DNA of 64,000 nucleotides from Limonium bicolor (lineage: Eukaryota > Streptophyta > Magnoliopsida > Caryophyllales > Plumbaginaceae), in assembly GCA_023374045.1 (NCBI GenBank), contig CM041776.1, positions 315,134,722-315,198,721 of the forward strand. The letters are read 5' to 3'. Shown one piece after another: positions 36,663 to 48,700 of this stretch. Every line of letters starts with the position of its first letter. Position 1 is the first letter of the stretch. The translations under genes and the position numbers were made by a program. Below the pieces are notes generated by a model. The model did not search any database. It saw nothing but the letters and a program-made list of their open reading frames with translations, and had not been told where the DNA came from.

Positions 36663-36674
36663 TGGTATCAGAGC
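36663..36674 (+). other. Primer binding site, initiator tRNA-Met type
   Basis: TGGTATCAGAGC lies four bases after the LTR end. It matches the plant retrotransposon PBS complementary to initiator tRNA-Met and sets the orientation of the element. Confidence 0.88.
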
Positions 36675-36875
36675 CATGTTTTCGAAATAAGATAAGACAT
36701 GGTTTAACCGGATTAAAATTTGAGGATAAGCCGTTTGGGGAGTTATATTGTATATTGTGATGTGTATTGAATATATTGTGCTACATTGGATGACTTGGTG
36801 TGTTGAATATTGTGTTGGAGGAATAGCAGTAAGTTTTGGGATGTTATTGCTTATTTAGATATATCGTTATACATA

Positions 36876-37423
36876 GGAAAAATTACATCCCCCACCCATG
36901 ACATTTTGCGAAATTACACACCCCACCCACGAGGTTTCAAAAATTACTTTGCCCATCCATGTGGTTTTCGCTATTTTACATCCAGCAACTTTTCAAATAT
37001 TTGATCAATTTAAAAGATGGTGAAATGTTGTCCAAAATTGATGAAACTTTACATGAACGATGCTAAGGTGTTATATTTTGGTCTAGCGTGAAATCCAAAG
37101 TTTGTTAAGTTCATATGTGATCTGTGGGACCCACTGAAATATGTGACATGTGAATGTGTTTTCATTGGGTCCTACAGGTCATATATGACCTTAAAAAACT
37201 TTGGATTTGGCATTGGATAAAAATACAACACCTTAGCATCGTCCATGTAAAGTTTTATCAATTTTGGACAACATTTAAGCCTCATTTAAGTTGATCAAAT
37301 ATTAAAAAAGTTGCCAGATGTAAAATAGAGAAAACCACATGGGTGGGCAAAGTAATTTTTGAAACCTCATGGGCGGGGTGTGTAATTTCACCAAACGTCA
37401 TGGGTGGGGGATGTAATTTTCCC
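36876..37423. mobile_element. Palindromic MULE-type MITE, 548 bp, 9-bp TSD
   Basis: Ends GGAAAAATTACATCCCCCAC and GGGAAAATTACATCCCCCAC (right end reversed) are flanked by TTATACATA (36867-36875) and TTATATATA (37424-37432), 8 of 9 matching. The two arms pair almost to the centre (CTTTACATG, AACACCTTAGCATCG). TIR bases resemble those of the MULE at 21206. It inserted just downstream of the gypsy PBS. Confidence 0.88.
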
Positions 37424-37629
37424 TTATATATACGTCGCTATTATGCCTGCTACGTGAGGAAGGGGATAAGACTCTAGTATAACTTGAGGGGGGATAACTA
37501 TGGAGATGGAAATTTGAGTTCCATTAACCGTGACTCATAATCAGGAGTTCTTTCTGAACTCAGCAAGCAGGACTGGTAGACCGGCTCAACTTCACGTACA
37601 GTACAAGAAGTAGGAGCCGAAGGACCAAT

Positions 37630-38403
37630 ATGGTAGGCAACGACCCTCTAAGACAGCTTCAGGAGCTTGCGCTGAACCTGGGAAAGATCGTCCAAAGGCA
37701 GGCGCAGAGAGACAACGTGCCAAAGGACTACACCAAGAGGATTTCTCACCTGAAGCCTACTTCTTTTGCTGGAGAGGAAGACCCAGTGCTACTTGAAGAC
37801 TGGATCCGGGAATTTGATAAGATATTCGATGTGATCAACTGTCCAGAAGACAGGAGGGTCAACTCGGCGCTGTATTACTTCAAAGGAGAGGTCGATATCT
37901 GGTGGACGACCAACAAAGATGTTATAAGAGCTGAGACTAACTTTGGGTGGGATGCATTGAAGGAGGCCATGAGAAGACGCTTCTACCAGAAGCACGTACG
38001 AATGCAAAAATACCTTGAATTCTTTGAACTCAAGCAACTGTTCCGGAGTGTGACGGAGTACCATTCGAAGTTTCTGAAGCTGGCAAGATTTGCACCCACT
38101 ATGGTCCCTGACGAGGCATCAAAGGTGCAAAGGTTTGTGAGAGGACTCAACTGGAGTCTCCAGGAAGCCTTGAGCATATTGACCATCCCGACTCTCCAGG
38201 ATGCGTATGGGAAAAATGCTAACCTGTATAGGGTGCAGCAGAAGAGGAGGGAGGTTCAGACGGGCCAGAATAGAAAGATGGAGGACGGGGAGGACTCCTG
38301 AAGTCGTGATGACAGATCCCAGAGGCCAAACCAGGAGAAAAGGTGGAGGCCTAATTCTGATGATAGAAGGAGGTTCGACAGGTACCAGAGACAGACTAAT
38401 AAC
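37630..38403 (+). pseudogene. Ty3/gypsy gag (capsid), one in-frame stop, truncated
   Basis: The frame from 37630 encodes MVGNDPLRQLQELA, then LKPTSFAGEEDPVLLEDWI, EFDKIFDVINCPEDRRV, ALYYFKGEVDIWW and RRRFYQKHVRMQKYLEF. The end is YHSKFLKLARFAPTMVPDE, VQRFVRGL. This is the Retrotrans_gag pattern of chromovirus-type gypsy elements (DWLREIEKIF, A.YL.G.A..WW, EY...F..L.R.AP). A TGA at 38299-38301 interrupts a basic tail (SRDDRSQRPNQ, RRRFDRYQRQ) that stays in the same frame until 38403. Pol is absent; the sequence runs into an unrelated DUF4283-type remnant. It belongs with the LTR and PBS upstream. Confidence 0.88.
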
Positions 38404-38583
38404 TAACTTCCCTATCCTGCCTCTTATAGCCACATTCTATGAAGCCACGGGTGAATCTTCCACACCCAAAGAAAAACATTGGGACCTTTTCATATGTTAG
38501 CCAAAAGTTATAAGCTTTCCTCGCCATGCATGCCCACTGCAATACATCACCGAAGTGGTTCTAAAACATTGACTAGTACCCGA

Positions 38584-41500
38584 TGAAATACCCCAAACTA
38601 ATAAAACATGAATTAAACATCTAATCACATTAATTAAGGCCTAAACATGCCTGAAAAGTCAATTGAGAACAACAACGGTCAACACAAAGCAAGATATTGC
38701 ACCCTTTGACTGTTTAGGGTAAATACATACCCAAATGAACTTCTTAGGACCTAAAACTTTGTCCTAAGCACTATAACACATAGAGGAACATATTACAATT
38801 GTTTGACAACACTCCAACACAAAGAACAAGCATTTACATGCTTCTAGGTCAAGTAGGGCAAAAATGTGCTCTAAGGAAACCTTAAAGGTCTTATTACCTC
38901 TATTTGATATAAAATTGGATTCCTAAGATCAAATATCATGTAAGGAACACAACAAAAACAGTTCTCAAAGAAAACTAAGCTCAGAAACATCTTGTGACAC
39001 AAAATGTGCACTAAAACACCTTAAAGCACGTTTTTGTGTATGAGCTCTAAGATAATGACTTTTTTGTCACTTTAAAGACTAGATTACATTCTTTATAACA
39101 TTAATGTGACATGATAGACTATATTATAAAGTCTAAATAAAAGTTTAAAAATAAAATCAAAATGGGTGATTCTGGATGAATAGTACCCAAAAATAATATT
39201 TAATTACTTAACTTAAACTATGGTCAAATGTCATCCATTGACCAAGATACCCATTGCCGCCCCATATTAGCTGTCATCCTTACCCATTAGCAACATAAAT
39301 ATCCTAGCCAATCTAATGAATCATCATTTACTATTACATAAAGTAACATTAATTAACATAAAAGCAAAACTAGCTTTCTTTTCTCATTTGCCTTGCTTCC
39401 CAGCCGACACCAAGCATAATCACCCTCTCTTTTGCTTCTTCAAACCGTAGGAACTCATCAATTTTAGAAGAGAACAACAATTGACATAGGTAAGCTTATT
39501 AAGCCATTTTATGTTCACTCTCTTCACATTTCTTTCCTCTTTCCATGGAGCTAAGCATCAACCATTTCCATCCATGGTTCTAGGTTGTTTTGGAGGTTAA
39601 AATAAGGGCAGTTCTTGGCTGTAACAAGGGAAGAAGGTGGAGAAATCTAATCTTGTTCTTAAGGTATAAAAATGTGCTTTAAGCACTTATCTTTTGATTC
39701 CCTTCAATTCCGATTGTGAAAATTTGTTTCTTAGGCTTATTATCTTCTTCTTAACATACTTATTCAGTTGGTATATCAAGAGCTTCAAGGAATAGCCAAA
39801 TCCAAGCCAAAAACACCATTTTTGGCATTTTAATCAAGGTGAAAATTAGCCATCTTCTAAGCTGATTTATTCCGGTTTTAAACCTGGTTTTAGTAGACCT
39901 TTTGATGCTCTTTTGCTTCTGTAAATTTAGGCCGAAGATCATCCTTGGTTGCTTTGGTATTCTTAGGTAAATTTAACCTTGAAATAATATCTTAAAACAC
40001 TTCTTATGGTTAGATCTTGCTTGGAGACTGATCATGTCTTGTTTGCTGTTTAAAAACATGTTAACTAAGTTGTGGAAAAATTGTTCCTAAGCAGCCGTGG
40101 CCAAACAAGGCCTAAACTTGGCAAAAATAAGGTATAAATCACTTAAACCTACACTTGGTATATTAATATGTGTTTATACATATGTGTATATATATGCCGT
40201 GAGTGAATATGGTTATTAAGGTCTTATTCTGACCTTAGGTGATTAAGGAATGGTTTAGTAAATTTATATAAGTAATTAACTAACATAATTGTCAAATTTA
40301 AGACATTATGTGAAAAATTGGTAAATATGGAAAACATATGGGAGAGGCCGAGAGTTTAAAGCATTTTTGGGCATTTATGTGTAATTTATTTTATAAGCTA
40401 ATGTTTGTAATAAGGCCATGTACGTTAGGCCATTTTATTTATGTATTTATAAGGTTTTAATTAAGTTTAGGTAATATATATATTACCGCATAGTACAAGG
40501 GGTTAAAGTATAATTAAATTAAATTTGGGGGCTATATAACAATAAAGCCGAAAATTAGAGGTTTAAATGAGTTTAAATGAAAATTATAAGATCTTATAAA
40601 GTTTTGGGGTTAAATGGAAATTTCTGAAAAATATGGGTGCAAACCGTAATATATGGAAATTAATGGTCAAGACAATATTAAGGAGGTCAACCTTGACCAT
40701 ATGGTAGGTTTTGACCAAATTAGATAAGTTAAATAACTTATTTAAGGTTTTATAATAAGATAAGTATTTAATTGTAACATTTATATGACATATGGGGTAT
40801 ATATGTTATTACCAAAAGTTAAGGGTGTAAAATAGTATTATAAACACCCATGGGCTATTAGGAATTTTTAGGAATTTATTGGGTTGATTTTGGAATTAAA
40901 ATAAACTATATAAGTATAATATATAGTTATTATGTCATTGTTACACTTTGGATAAATAGATGGGGTGGAAATGGAAATACCGAGAATATATGGGTTAGGA
41001 ATAATATTTATAACCCTTTGGTGGAATTTGGTGACTTTTGGAATAATATAAGAGAACTTAATAAGATATATGTATAACATATAGTTTTAATGATATTATA
41101 AAACTATATGTTATAAATTGGGCCAAATGGCAATTATAGAAACTTGGTGGGTTAGAAAAATAATATAGAACAGTTATAGGGTCTGTTCGCAAATTGTAAA
41201 TAATATATAACCATAGGTTATATTTATATTAAGGTTTAAAATGTTATAATATATGATATATATATATTACATAACATTATATATGTGGTCAAAATATAAA
41301 TTTGGAAAGTTAAAAGGTTTGGAAATCAATTTATAAACAGACATGGCCTGTTCGGAAATATTACAAAAATAAAACCATAGGTTATACCCTTTTATAAGTT
41401 AAAAGTGTTATATTATATGATATATAACATGGTATAAATTATGGGGTGATTTTGTAAATAAAGGAAACTATGGATTATGGAAAAGAATAAGGTATAAATG

Positions 41501-44006
41501 TATATGCCTATGCGGCAATATAATATAGTTTTGTATAAAAACTATAGGTTATAAATTAAAGGAAATAAAAATATCATATTATATGATATTAGTATATGGT
41601 ATAACATTACATAATGTTATGTGGTCAAGATAGAATTTAAATGAAATAAAGGGCTGTACCGAATTATTAAGAGATGGAAAATGAATTTTAGACTATGGTC
41701 TACAATGTTATAAATGTTATAACATTATATGGTATTAAGGTGGTTTTAAATGGAATTAATATAAGTAAGGATATACACAATAAATAATGTGATAAACTAT
41801 AAATAAATAGGATTTATAAACTAAGGTTTATATTGAATAAATCTTAGGAGTTGTAAATATACAACATAAAATGTTACATAATATTAAGATAATAATCTTA
41901 ATATAAGTTGTATAATATAATACAACTAATGGGAATAATCATCTAATGTAAGATGATAAAATGTAACATATAATATAAGAGTTTTATAACTCATGAAACT
42001 TACCTATATGGTAAATATATACATATACAAGGATAATGTATATAAGGATGGATATATATTATGGTTGGAAACCATATAATATAATGGTGGTGGTTATTTC
42101 ATGAAAAATAGTTACAAACTATAAGTTATAAGTTTTTGAATGCCAATGTAGTTTACTAATGATAATGGATTATATAGTACAATGTATTATAATGGATGGA
42201 GGGAAAATAATATAATATAATACATAATGCATGCATACATGCAACTATATGTTATATACCTAAATTCAATGGTGGATAAGATTAAAGATATATAACGAAT
42301 TAAACTTTACAGTCGAAACATTTCGACATACGAGTTTTAGTAACAAAGCCGACTGGTTTAGAGAAACCCGTAACAATTAACTGTAGAAATCCGGGGATAA
42401 ACTGTCGAGGTTACTTGTTATTCGGAAATACCGGATGTAGTTAGTCATGGAGACTGACTTATAGTTTTATTACAGTTTAGATCGCCTTTCAGACGTGCGT
42501 GCCTGACGAGCTAGTGGACTACACTGCGCATCCTAGGTCTGAGGTGTACGGTATGTAAAGGGGTTTGATCCGAGTTGTCCTAAGGAATTCCTTGGGCTCG
42601 GATTTGGTTGATATAACTTGTGTGTTATGTGTGTGGATACATGTATGTGATTAAGTGTTACCACATTATTTATTTATGCACGAGCGTCCTACGGGACTAA
42701 CACTACGTCGACTATAGATCGACTTATATAAACATACATATACGTTATTGTGATGACATGACGGTTACTTGATATAATACCCATAGTATTAATATTAAGT
42801 ATATGGTAACCTAAGTAAAATACTTAGGGACGAGTCACGACATTGTCGGTCTCTAGAGCATGGATCTCGAACATGAATATAACCTAGATTACTTCTAGGT
42901 ATGCGTGAGACCCGTTGGGCAGCTAACTAATAATTATATTCTCCATAAGACTAAGAGCATATCTTAAACATTATGAGAGAGAGATGGTGTGAGTTGAGGT
43001 GAGGAATCCAGTGTAGTTTACGAACTACCTGGTTGCGCATTTGTGATCACTGAGGGGTTCCCGATCGGGTTCCGCTCCAGGTTTATACCCAACGAGCCCT
43101 ATTTGGATCGTGGGTCAGGTGGCTACGGCCTTTATATGAACGCCTTACGAGGCAAAGTGAATAGTCAGGGGCCTCCAGACCTCTGTCGAAATGAGCTCCT
43201 TTGTGTGTACGGGAGGACTACTGTCCATGGTGAGGTTATCGGGTTGTCTTAACACGACACCCAACTGGTATTTAATTAATATGGTTTGGATGGGGCCTTG
43301 AAGGCCAAATTAAATTAACAAAGGATGATGTTCGCTACGGCGTATATTCAGTATTATTATTCGATATGTTCGATATACAATTGTTGTTTGTGACATTAAA
43401 TGAATGTTTGGAATGGATGGATGGTTAAGGGCTTATGAATGTTTGGATGGATGAGTATGTATATTATGCATGTATATTACAGTATTAATTATAACTGTAA
43501 AATGGTAAAGCATGAAACCAATATAATAATAAGATGGTTAAAATGACTAAGTGACCATTAGGGTCCAGGCCCGGCATACTCAACGTTTATCGCTGAGACT
43601 ACACTCATTGCGCAGGTTGATGATCATTGTCGAAGCCGAAGTGCGGGAACAGGGTAGTTAGAGTTTACTTTAATTACCGCACATGGAGTTTATTTGTATA
43701 ACAATATCAGACTGGAAATTGTATTATGGTACGGTTATGTATATTCGGGATTGCGTAGACGCTCACTTGTCGACGTTATGGTGTATGGACTTAGTATGAT
43801 GTATAGGAGTTATCTCGTTATCACAGCTGTTAGCAGTTTGTTTATGTTGGCTGTTGGATATAGTTTGGCTTCGTTACTCGCATGGGCGAGTAATGGCCGG
43901 TGACACCCGAGTGAGTATTATATGTTGTTATTTATCTTCCGCTGTAAGACGTTTTATTTATTGCTACGTGAGGGATTATTACGTGTTTATAGAGAGGGGT
44001 GTTACA
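38584..44006 (+). mobile_element. Solo LTR 4 (Ty3/gypsy superfamily), 5.4 kb, TSD CCCGA
   Basis: The element begins TGAAATACCCC and ends GGGGTGTTACA. It is flanked by the perfect duplication CCCGA (38579-38583 and 44007-44011). At 5423 bp it is the longest copy. The start resembles LTR 1 read in sense. The middle (about 40100-42300) is very AT-rich, with repeated ATATGTTATA/TATAACAT motifs. A GTAAGCTT/GGTATAAAA donor-like position lies near 39661. TGTCCTAAGGAATTCCTTGG at about 42577 is matched in reverse by the truncated LTR at the right window edge. Confidence 0.9.
43873..43894 (+). other. Conserved 9-bp-stem hairpin near LTR 3' end (copy 4)
   Basis: Arms GTTACTCGC (43873-43881) and GCGAGTAAT (43886-43894) enclose ATGG. 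The stem sequence differs from copies 1-3 at several positions, but both arms have changed together, leaving one G-T wobble. GGCCGGTGACACCC follows, matching GGCGGGTAACACCC of copy 2. Confidence 0.82.
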
Positions 44007-44746
44007 CCCGAATCCAAAGGAAGTCACTTGACTTATTAGCACCCTCTTCTCCATATTCCAAAAATTTCCCAATATTGTTGCCAAAACGATGGGCAATCTC
44101 TATCTTATAGAATATGAATGGCACTTCATGGAAATGGATCCAAAATGGAACCATTTGAACACATGATCATGAGGGGCTTTTTCCTTTTAATCCTTTGCAT
44201 GGCAAGCAAACAATTATTAAAGGACCATGGTCTCCTTCGCATGATTATCTCCATCTCCTATGTTGTTTGAAATTGATTAAGAAATAATCCTCTACCTACT
44301 TCCGTCACCTTCAATCGATCTTTTACCTTCCAAACCTTTCCCATCGTAATCTAGATAATTTATGGGCTAACCGGTTTGAAGGAAAAGTGTTAAAAAAACA
44401 GAAATTGAAGTCAACTTTCGTAGGCTCCTTGAAATTATCATCCAAAGAAATTTGAGTGGTTTCTTCACTAGAGAAAGAAAGCTTCTCACCCGGTTGCAGT
44501 TAATAGAGAAACAATGTCTTTTAAAGACCTAACACCCACATCGCCACTCTTAGTCCTCTCTGACCATCTATTGCCGTAAAGTAAAAGAAAGAGATTCATC
44601 ATCTTTTTCAGTAAACTAGATAGTCTCCTAGAAAGAGTTTGCATGTCAATAACAAGGTATACCGAAGGAAGACATGAAAATGGAGAAGAGCAATCCTCTC
44701 TCTTTGAAGAGAGAGTATAGGAGACTCGAATTATGTATACACACAT

Positions 44747-45786
44747 ACTTTAGAACCTACTATTTTAGATTTCCAATCTATTTTTTAACTACTCCCGTAG
44801 CAAACTAACAATCATACATAGTAGCAAAATAAAGGTACATAATATTACTATGTTGGTAGTCATAACTACTTTCTAATTTTTAATTTGAAAATATTTTACA
44901 ACATAAATGGTAAGAATTTCAACTATTTATGAGATAATAAGAAAGAAAAAGAAAGTGAGAACTGAACTAAGCTCTACTTCGGCGCAAAGCATAAGATCTG
45001 TTTGATACCTCTGGAGTGAAATTTTAAGAATACCGGTTTCAACGCGAAAATGTAGACCAGGATTAGTTTTCGAGGAGCTACTTAAGCACACGCTTGGACC
45101 CAAGTGCGCGCACCGGTTCACGTGACGCTGAGAGAGGAAAGAGCTGGGAGACATGACTTTTCTCCTCATCCGGCGTCGTGCATCGGCGGTGAAACGGGAT
45201 TATGTAACTTTGACCCCGTCGCCACAACGGCAGCCACAAAAATACATGTCTCCGTCTTTGTTTCCTTTATCATCTACTACGAAGACCCCTTTTATGGTCT
45301 TCGATCCAGCCAACAAATAAATATAAAGAATAAGATTTTTTTTAAGAGAAAAGAAGGCGTGCTAAGGGCTAAGCTTTTCAATATTCTAGAGGGTGTTTGA
45401 CCCGAAGTCTCCTCTTCTTAAGCTGAGGAGCACTGTCCAAAAGTGGGGAAGACAACCAAATGTGAATAGACGTCAATATTCCCCATTTGAAGAAATCCAG
45501 GAGAGCTATAGAGAGGGTAACCTACTACTGTCGATTGGTGGGATAGTAGCGATCTACTTCAGTTTGATTTACTGTTCCTTTTCTTTCTTCTTCCAGAGTT
45601 TGTTGTTGAGGGTTGTTACTTGTTTTTGCCGGTATGATTTGAAGTCAAATTGATAGCTTCTAAGTGGATTTGATGAATGAGGAGAGGTTGGCTTTGAAGG
45701 GAGTGGAAAACCTATGGAGAATAACAGCTCATATTATTAGCCTTGGTTTACCTGTTGGGAACTTATTCATGATGGGAAGGGGAGAA
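44747..45786. other. Region upstream of the receptor kinase gene
   Basis: The left part (44790-44930) contains GTAGCAAA/TAGTAGC motifs like CACTA subterminal debris. From about 45100 the base composition is less AT-rich. It includes AAATAAATATAAAG near 45314 as a possible core promoter and CT-rich leader sequence near 45570-45600. The frame of the receptor kinase start is open upstream to 45664 without homology, so the 5' UTR begins somewhere in this region. Confidence 0.45.
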
Positions 45787-48700
45787 ATGGAAGCAATAAT
45801 TCGTTTCGTTTTCTGGGTTCTTATGGTCTTTAATTGTTACTCCACCGTCTCCGGTAATACTGAAGGTGCGCCGTTTTTCATTACTCAATTACTTAGTGCT
45901 CCCTCCAATATACTGCTTTGTTTGGCTTCTCTTTTAGTTTGAACCTCTTTGAATTGATACTCTTTTTCGTCATCATGTTTTGTAAGTTCATTTGCGAAAT
46001 GACGGGACGTTTAAAAAAATCCGCAATGAATAGGGGGAATGAGGGTGCAATTGGGACGCAGCCGCCCTCAAATTTTTTGTTTCCCTCCCCGATTTATTGA
46101 TTGAACTGGGTAGTGGATACATGTAGGGTTTCATTCATGGTCTATTGCTCAGGTTTAATGATGATATCTTTGGCTATTAGATTGAAGTATAACCAAATCA
46201 TTTACATGTGTTAATTTTACTCTCGTTGTTGAGTTCAAGTCATAACTGTCTGTTCTGGTGCATAAGTCCGTCTTGAACTCTATGCTGCTTATAAAGGTTG
46301 ATGCCTTAGATTGATTCGCCAATTGTCTAGTGCAAATTTTTTGCATCATTTGTTGAAGTGGAATGGCCCTTGTGTTGGAGGTTTATTTTGTTATGGAAAG
46401 TTACAATTGCACCTTTTCAGACGCTAGAGCTTTTTCTACCTTCTCCTTTAATTCTGTTGTCATTTGCATAATGCCCGTTTTTGCATGTAATGCAGGTGAT
46501 GCATTGAATAGTTTGAAGTCTAGTTTGTCTGATCCTAATGGTGTTTTGACTAGTTGGGATGCTACACTTGTCAATCCATGCACTTGGTTTCATGTCACCT
46601 GCAACTATGATAACCTAGTCACACGTGTGTAAGTCAACCACTATTGATTTGGCATAATTCTAAAAGCTCTCACATATACGTTGGTTGCTGTCTGATTTTT
46701 TTTTTTTGATGTGGCCAGTGATCTTGGGAATGCAAATTTGTCTGGCAAACTTGTTCCAGACCTTGGTCAGCTTCCGCAACTGCAATACCTGTAAGTTTTC
46801 TCCTTTTCTTTGAGGTAAATTGGATTTTCCATATTACATTTGTCCTATGATAAAACGAGTGTTCGCTTTTGCAATGTTATTCAATGCATTCAGTGTACCG
46901 TTTTGTATCTCGTTGCTGTGAGATTGTACTTATTCTGCTGAGACTATATTTGTCCTTTATCTATTTATTATATCAGAACTGTGTATACAATGGGTTATTT
47001 GTTTTTAGATACAGGCTGTGTATTCAATTGAGCGTGGATTCAAGTCATTGCACTTCTCCACTCAAATATAGTGCACTATTACGAGGGGTATCCCCCCTTT
47101 ATTATGACCAAAATGTATGGTTTCTTATGATGCAAACTTTTCAAAACAAGTGTGTGGATACCTTCTTTTGACCTCCCTGACTGAAACATGTGCTGAGCGA
47201 AATACCTTACATACTACATTCTGATTTTTTTTTCTGGGCTGCTTTTTTGTTACTTTCAACCAGTGGCTTACATGATTTTAACCAGCTTATTGTATGATAT
47301 ACAGGTTCTATTGAGGTGCTCTTGGAAGTTGCTTTTTCCCCTTTTTTATCATATATACTTTCTAACCAACAATAGGGATCAATCATCTTATGTTTAAGAT
47401 TGCCTATTGTCTGTAAGTCATTAATGTCTTCATCTTGTACCTCTTGGATGTTCTTTCCTAAGTTCTACATGGAATTCCTTCTCTAACCACCATTTTAGAT
47501 TCATTACTGTGGTAGGGATCCACCATAGAAGAAACCTGAAGTGATTGTTTATTCTTAGATAGAGTGTGGACATTGTTTTCTTACTAGCTTATTTTTCTGA
47601 TGAGGGAGCTGTCAATATTTAAATCTGTTTCTGGTGGCAGGGAACTTTATACTAATAACATAAGTGGGGGCATACCACCTGAACTAGGAAACTTGACAAA
47701 CTTGGTGAGCTTGGATCTGTACCAGAACCATCTTGATGGCATTATTCCAAGCACCCTTGGCAAGCTCAAAAATTTGCGCTTTTTGTATGATCTTCTCCCT
47801 GTTCTAACTTTGTATTTGCAATTTGATATTTTTATTATTGAAATGTTCAATACCAGGTTGCATGAACCACTCAAATTTCTTGAATTCTTAAGTTTGATTG
47901 TCAGTGTTAGATTTTTCTGCTGTTAACTTATCGTAGTGCTTTTTCTGCATGCCAAGGTTTTGAGGTCCTAAGCTTGTCTTGTGTGAGAAACATTTGTGAA
48001 AAAAAGAGCCCCAAATCTGCACCTTCAGGATTTGAATCTGAACACTAGGGGTCTGAATTGAATCAATTCAAACACTGTAACAGGCTTGACATCATTTTTT
48101 GTTTTTGTTTTTTTGTTTATATAAAACAATTTTTCTCTTTTAGATTTCATGATACACATAAATGCCTAAATCACTGCATCAGGTCTCACATCCCACACCA
48201 GATGGAGTAGACTGGGTGTATAATGTTGATGTGAGATGCACTAGGAAGTTGAACACTATGATTTGCCTTGTTTTTTCAGTTATTTCCAAGCTGTGCAAGG
48301 AATTGATTTTGGATCTCTTATCTTTTATGGGGCATTTCATGCTTTTTATAGTTGCACATGGGCCCTGTTGGAGTAACTAGATGATAGCTGTAGCTGATAG
48401 CATATATAGGAGAGAGAAGTAAAAGAATGTAAGAGAAAAAAATGAACTGACAAGCTCGTTTTTGAGCTTCTGAGCTCAAAATGCTTATGCCATGGTGTGT
48501 TCAAATCGTAGAATGCAATGAACTACTCTAGTTATTACTAGATTAGCATGCGCATGGAAAATTCTCATTGGGTGTTGTGTGCAAATTCTAATTGCAGGAT
48601 TATGTTCTAGTAAAATAATTCTGAAGTTGCTTGGAACCTTTCTTATTCTTCTTAATGAACTTTAAATTTATAGGAGGCTCAACAACAATTCGTTGGCTGG

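Larger units (their letters stand above)
38420..44746 (-). pseudogene. DUF4283/zinc-knuckle retroelement ORF, split by solo LTR 4
   Basis: On the minus strand, right of the LTR, come degraded pieces DVGVRSLKDIVS (44560-44510), FLINQF-like residues, and RRRPWSFNNCLLAMQRIK (about 44245-44190). The last matches the DUF4283 core (..GPW.F....L.L..). Left of the LTR the same strand gives WLTYEKVPMFFFGCGRFT and RGFIECG, the zinc-knuckle part that normally follows DUF4283 (YE.LP.FC..CG..GH....C). The CCHC is damaged: the first Cys is Phe and the His is Arg. The two parts join across the CCCGA target duplication. Such ORFs are typical of plant non-LTR retroelements; no RT is seen here. Confidence 0.68.

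Noticed and set aside
45664..45786. N-terminal extension of the receptor kinase frame
   Set aside because: The frame is open, but the extra residues precede a signal peptide and have no family counterpart; the 45787 start gives the expected length.
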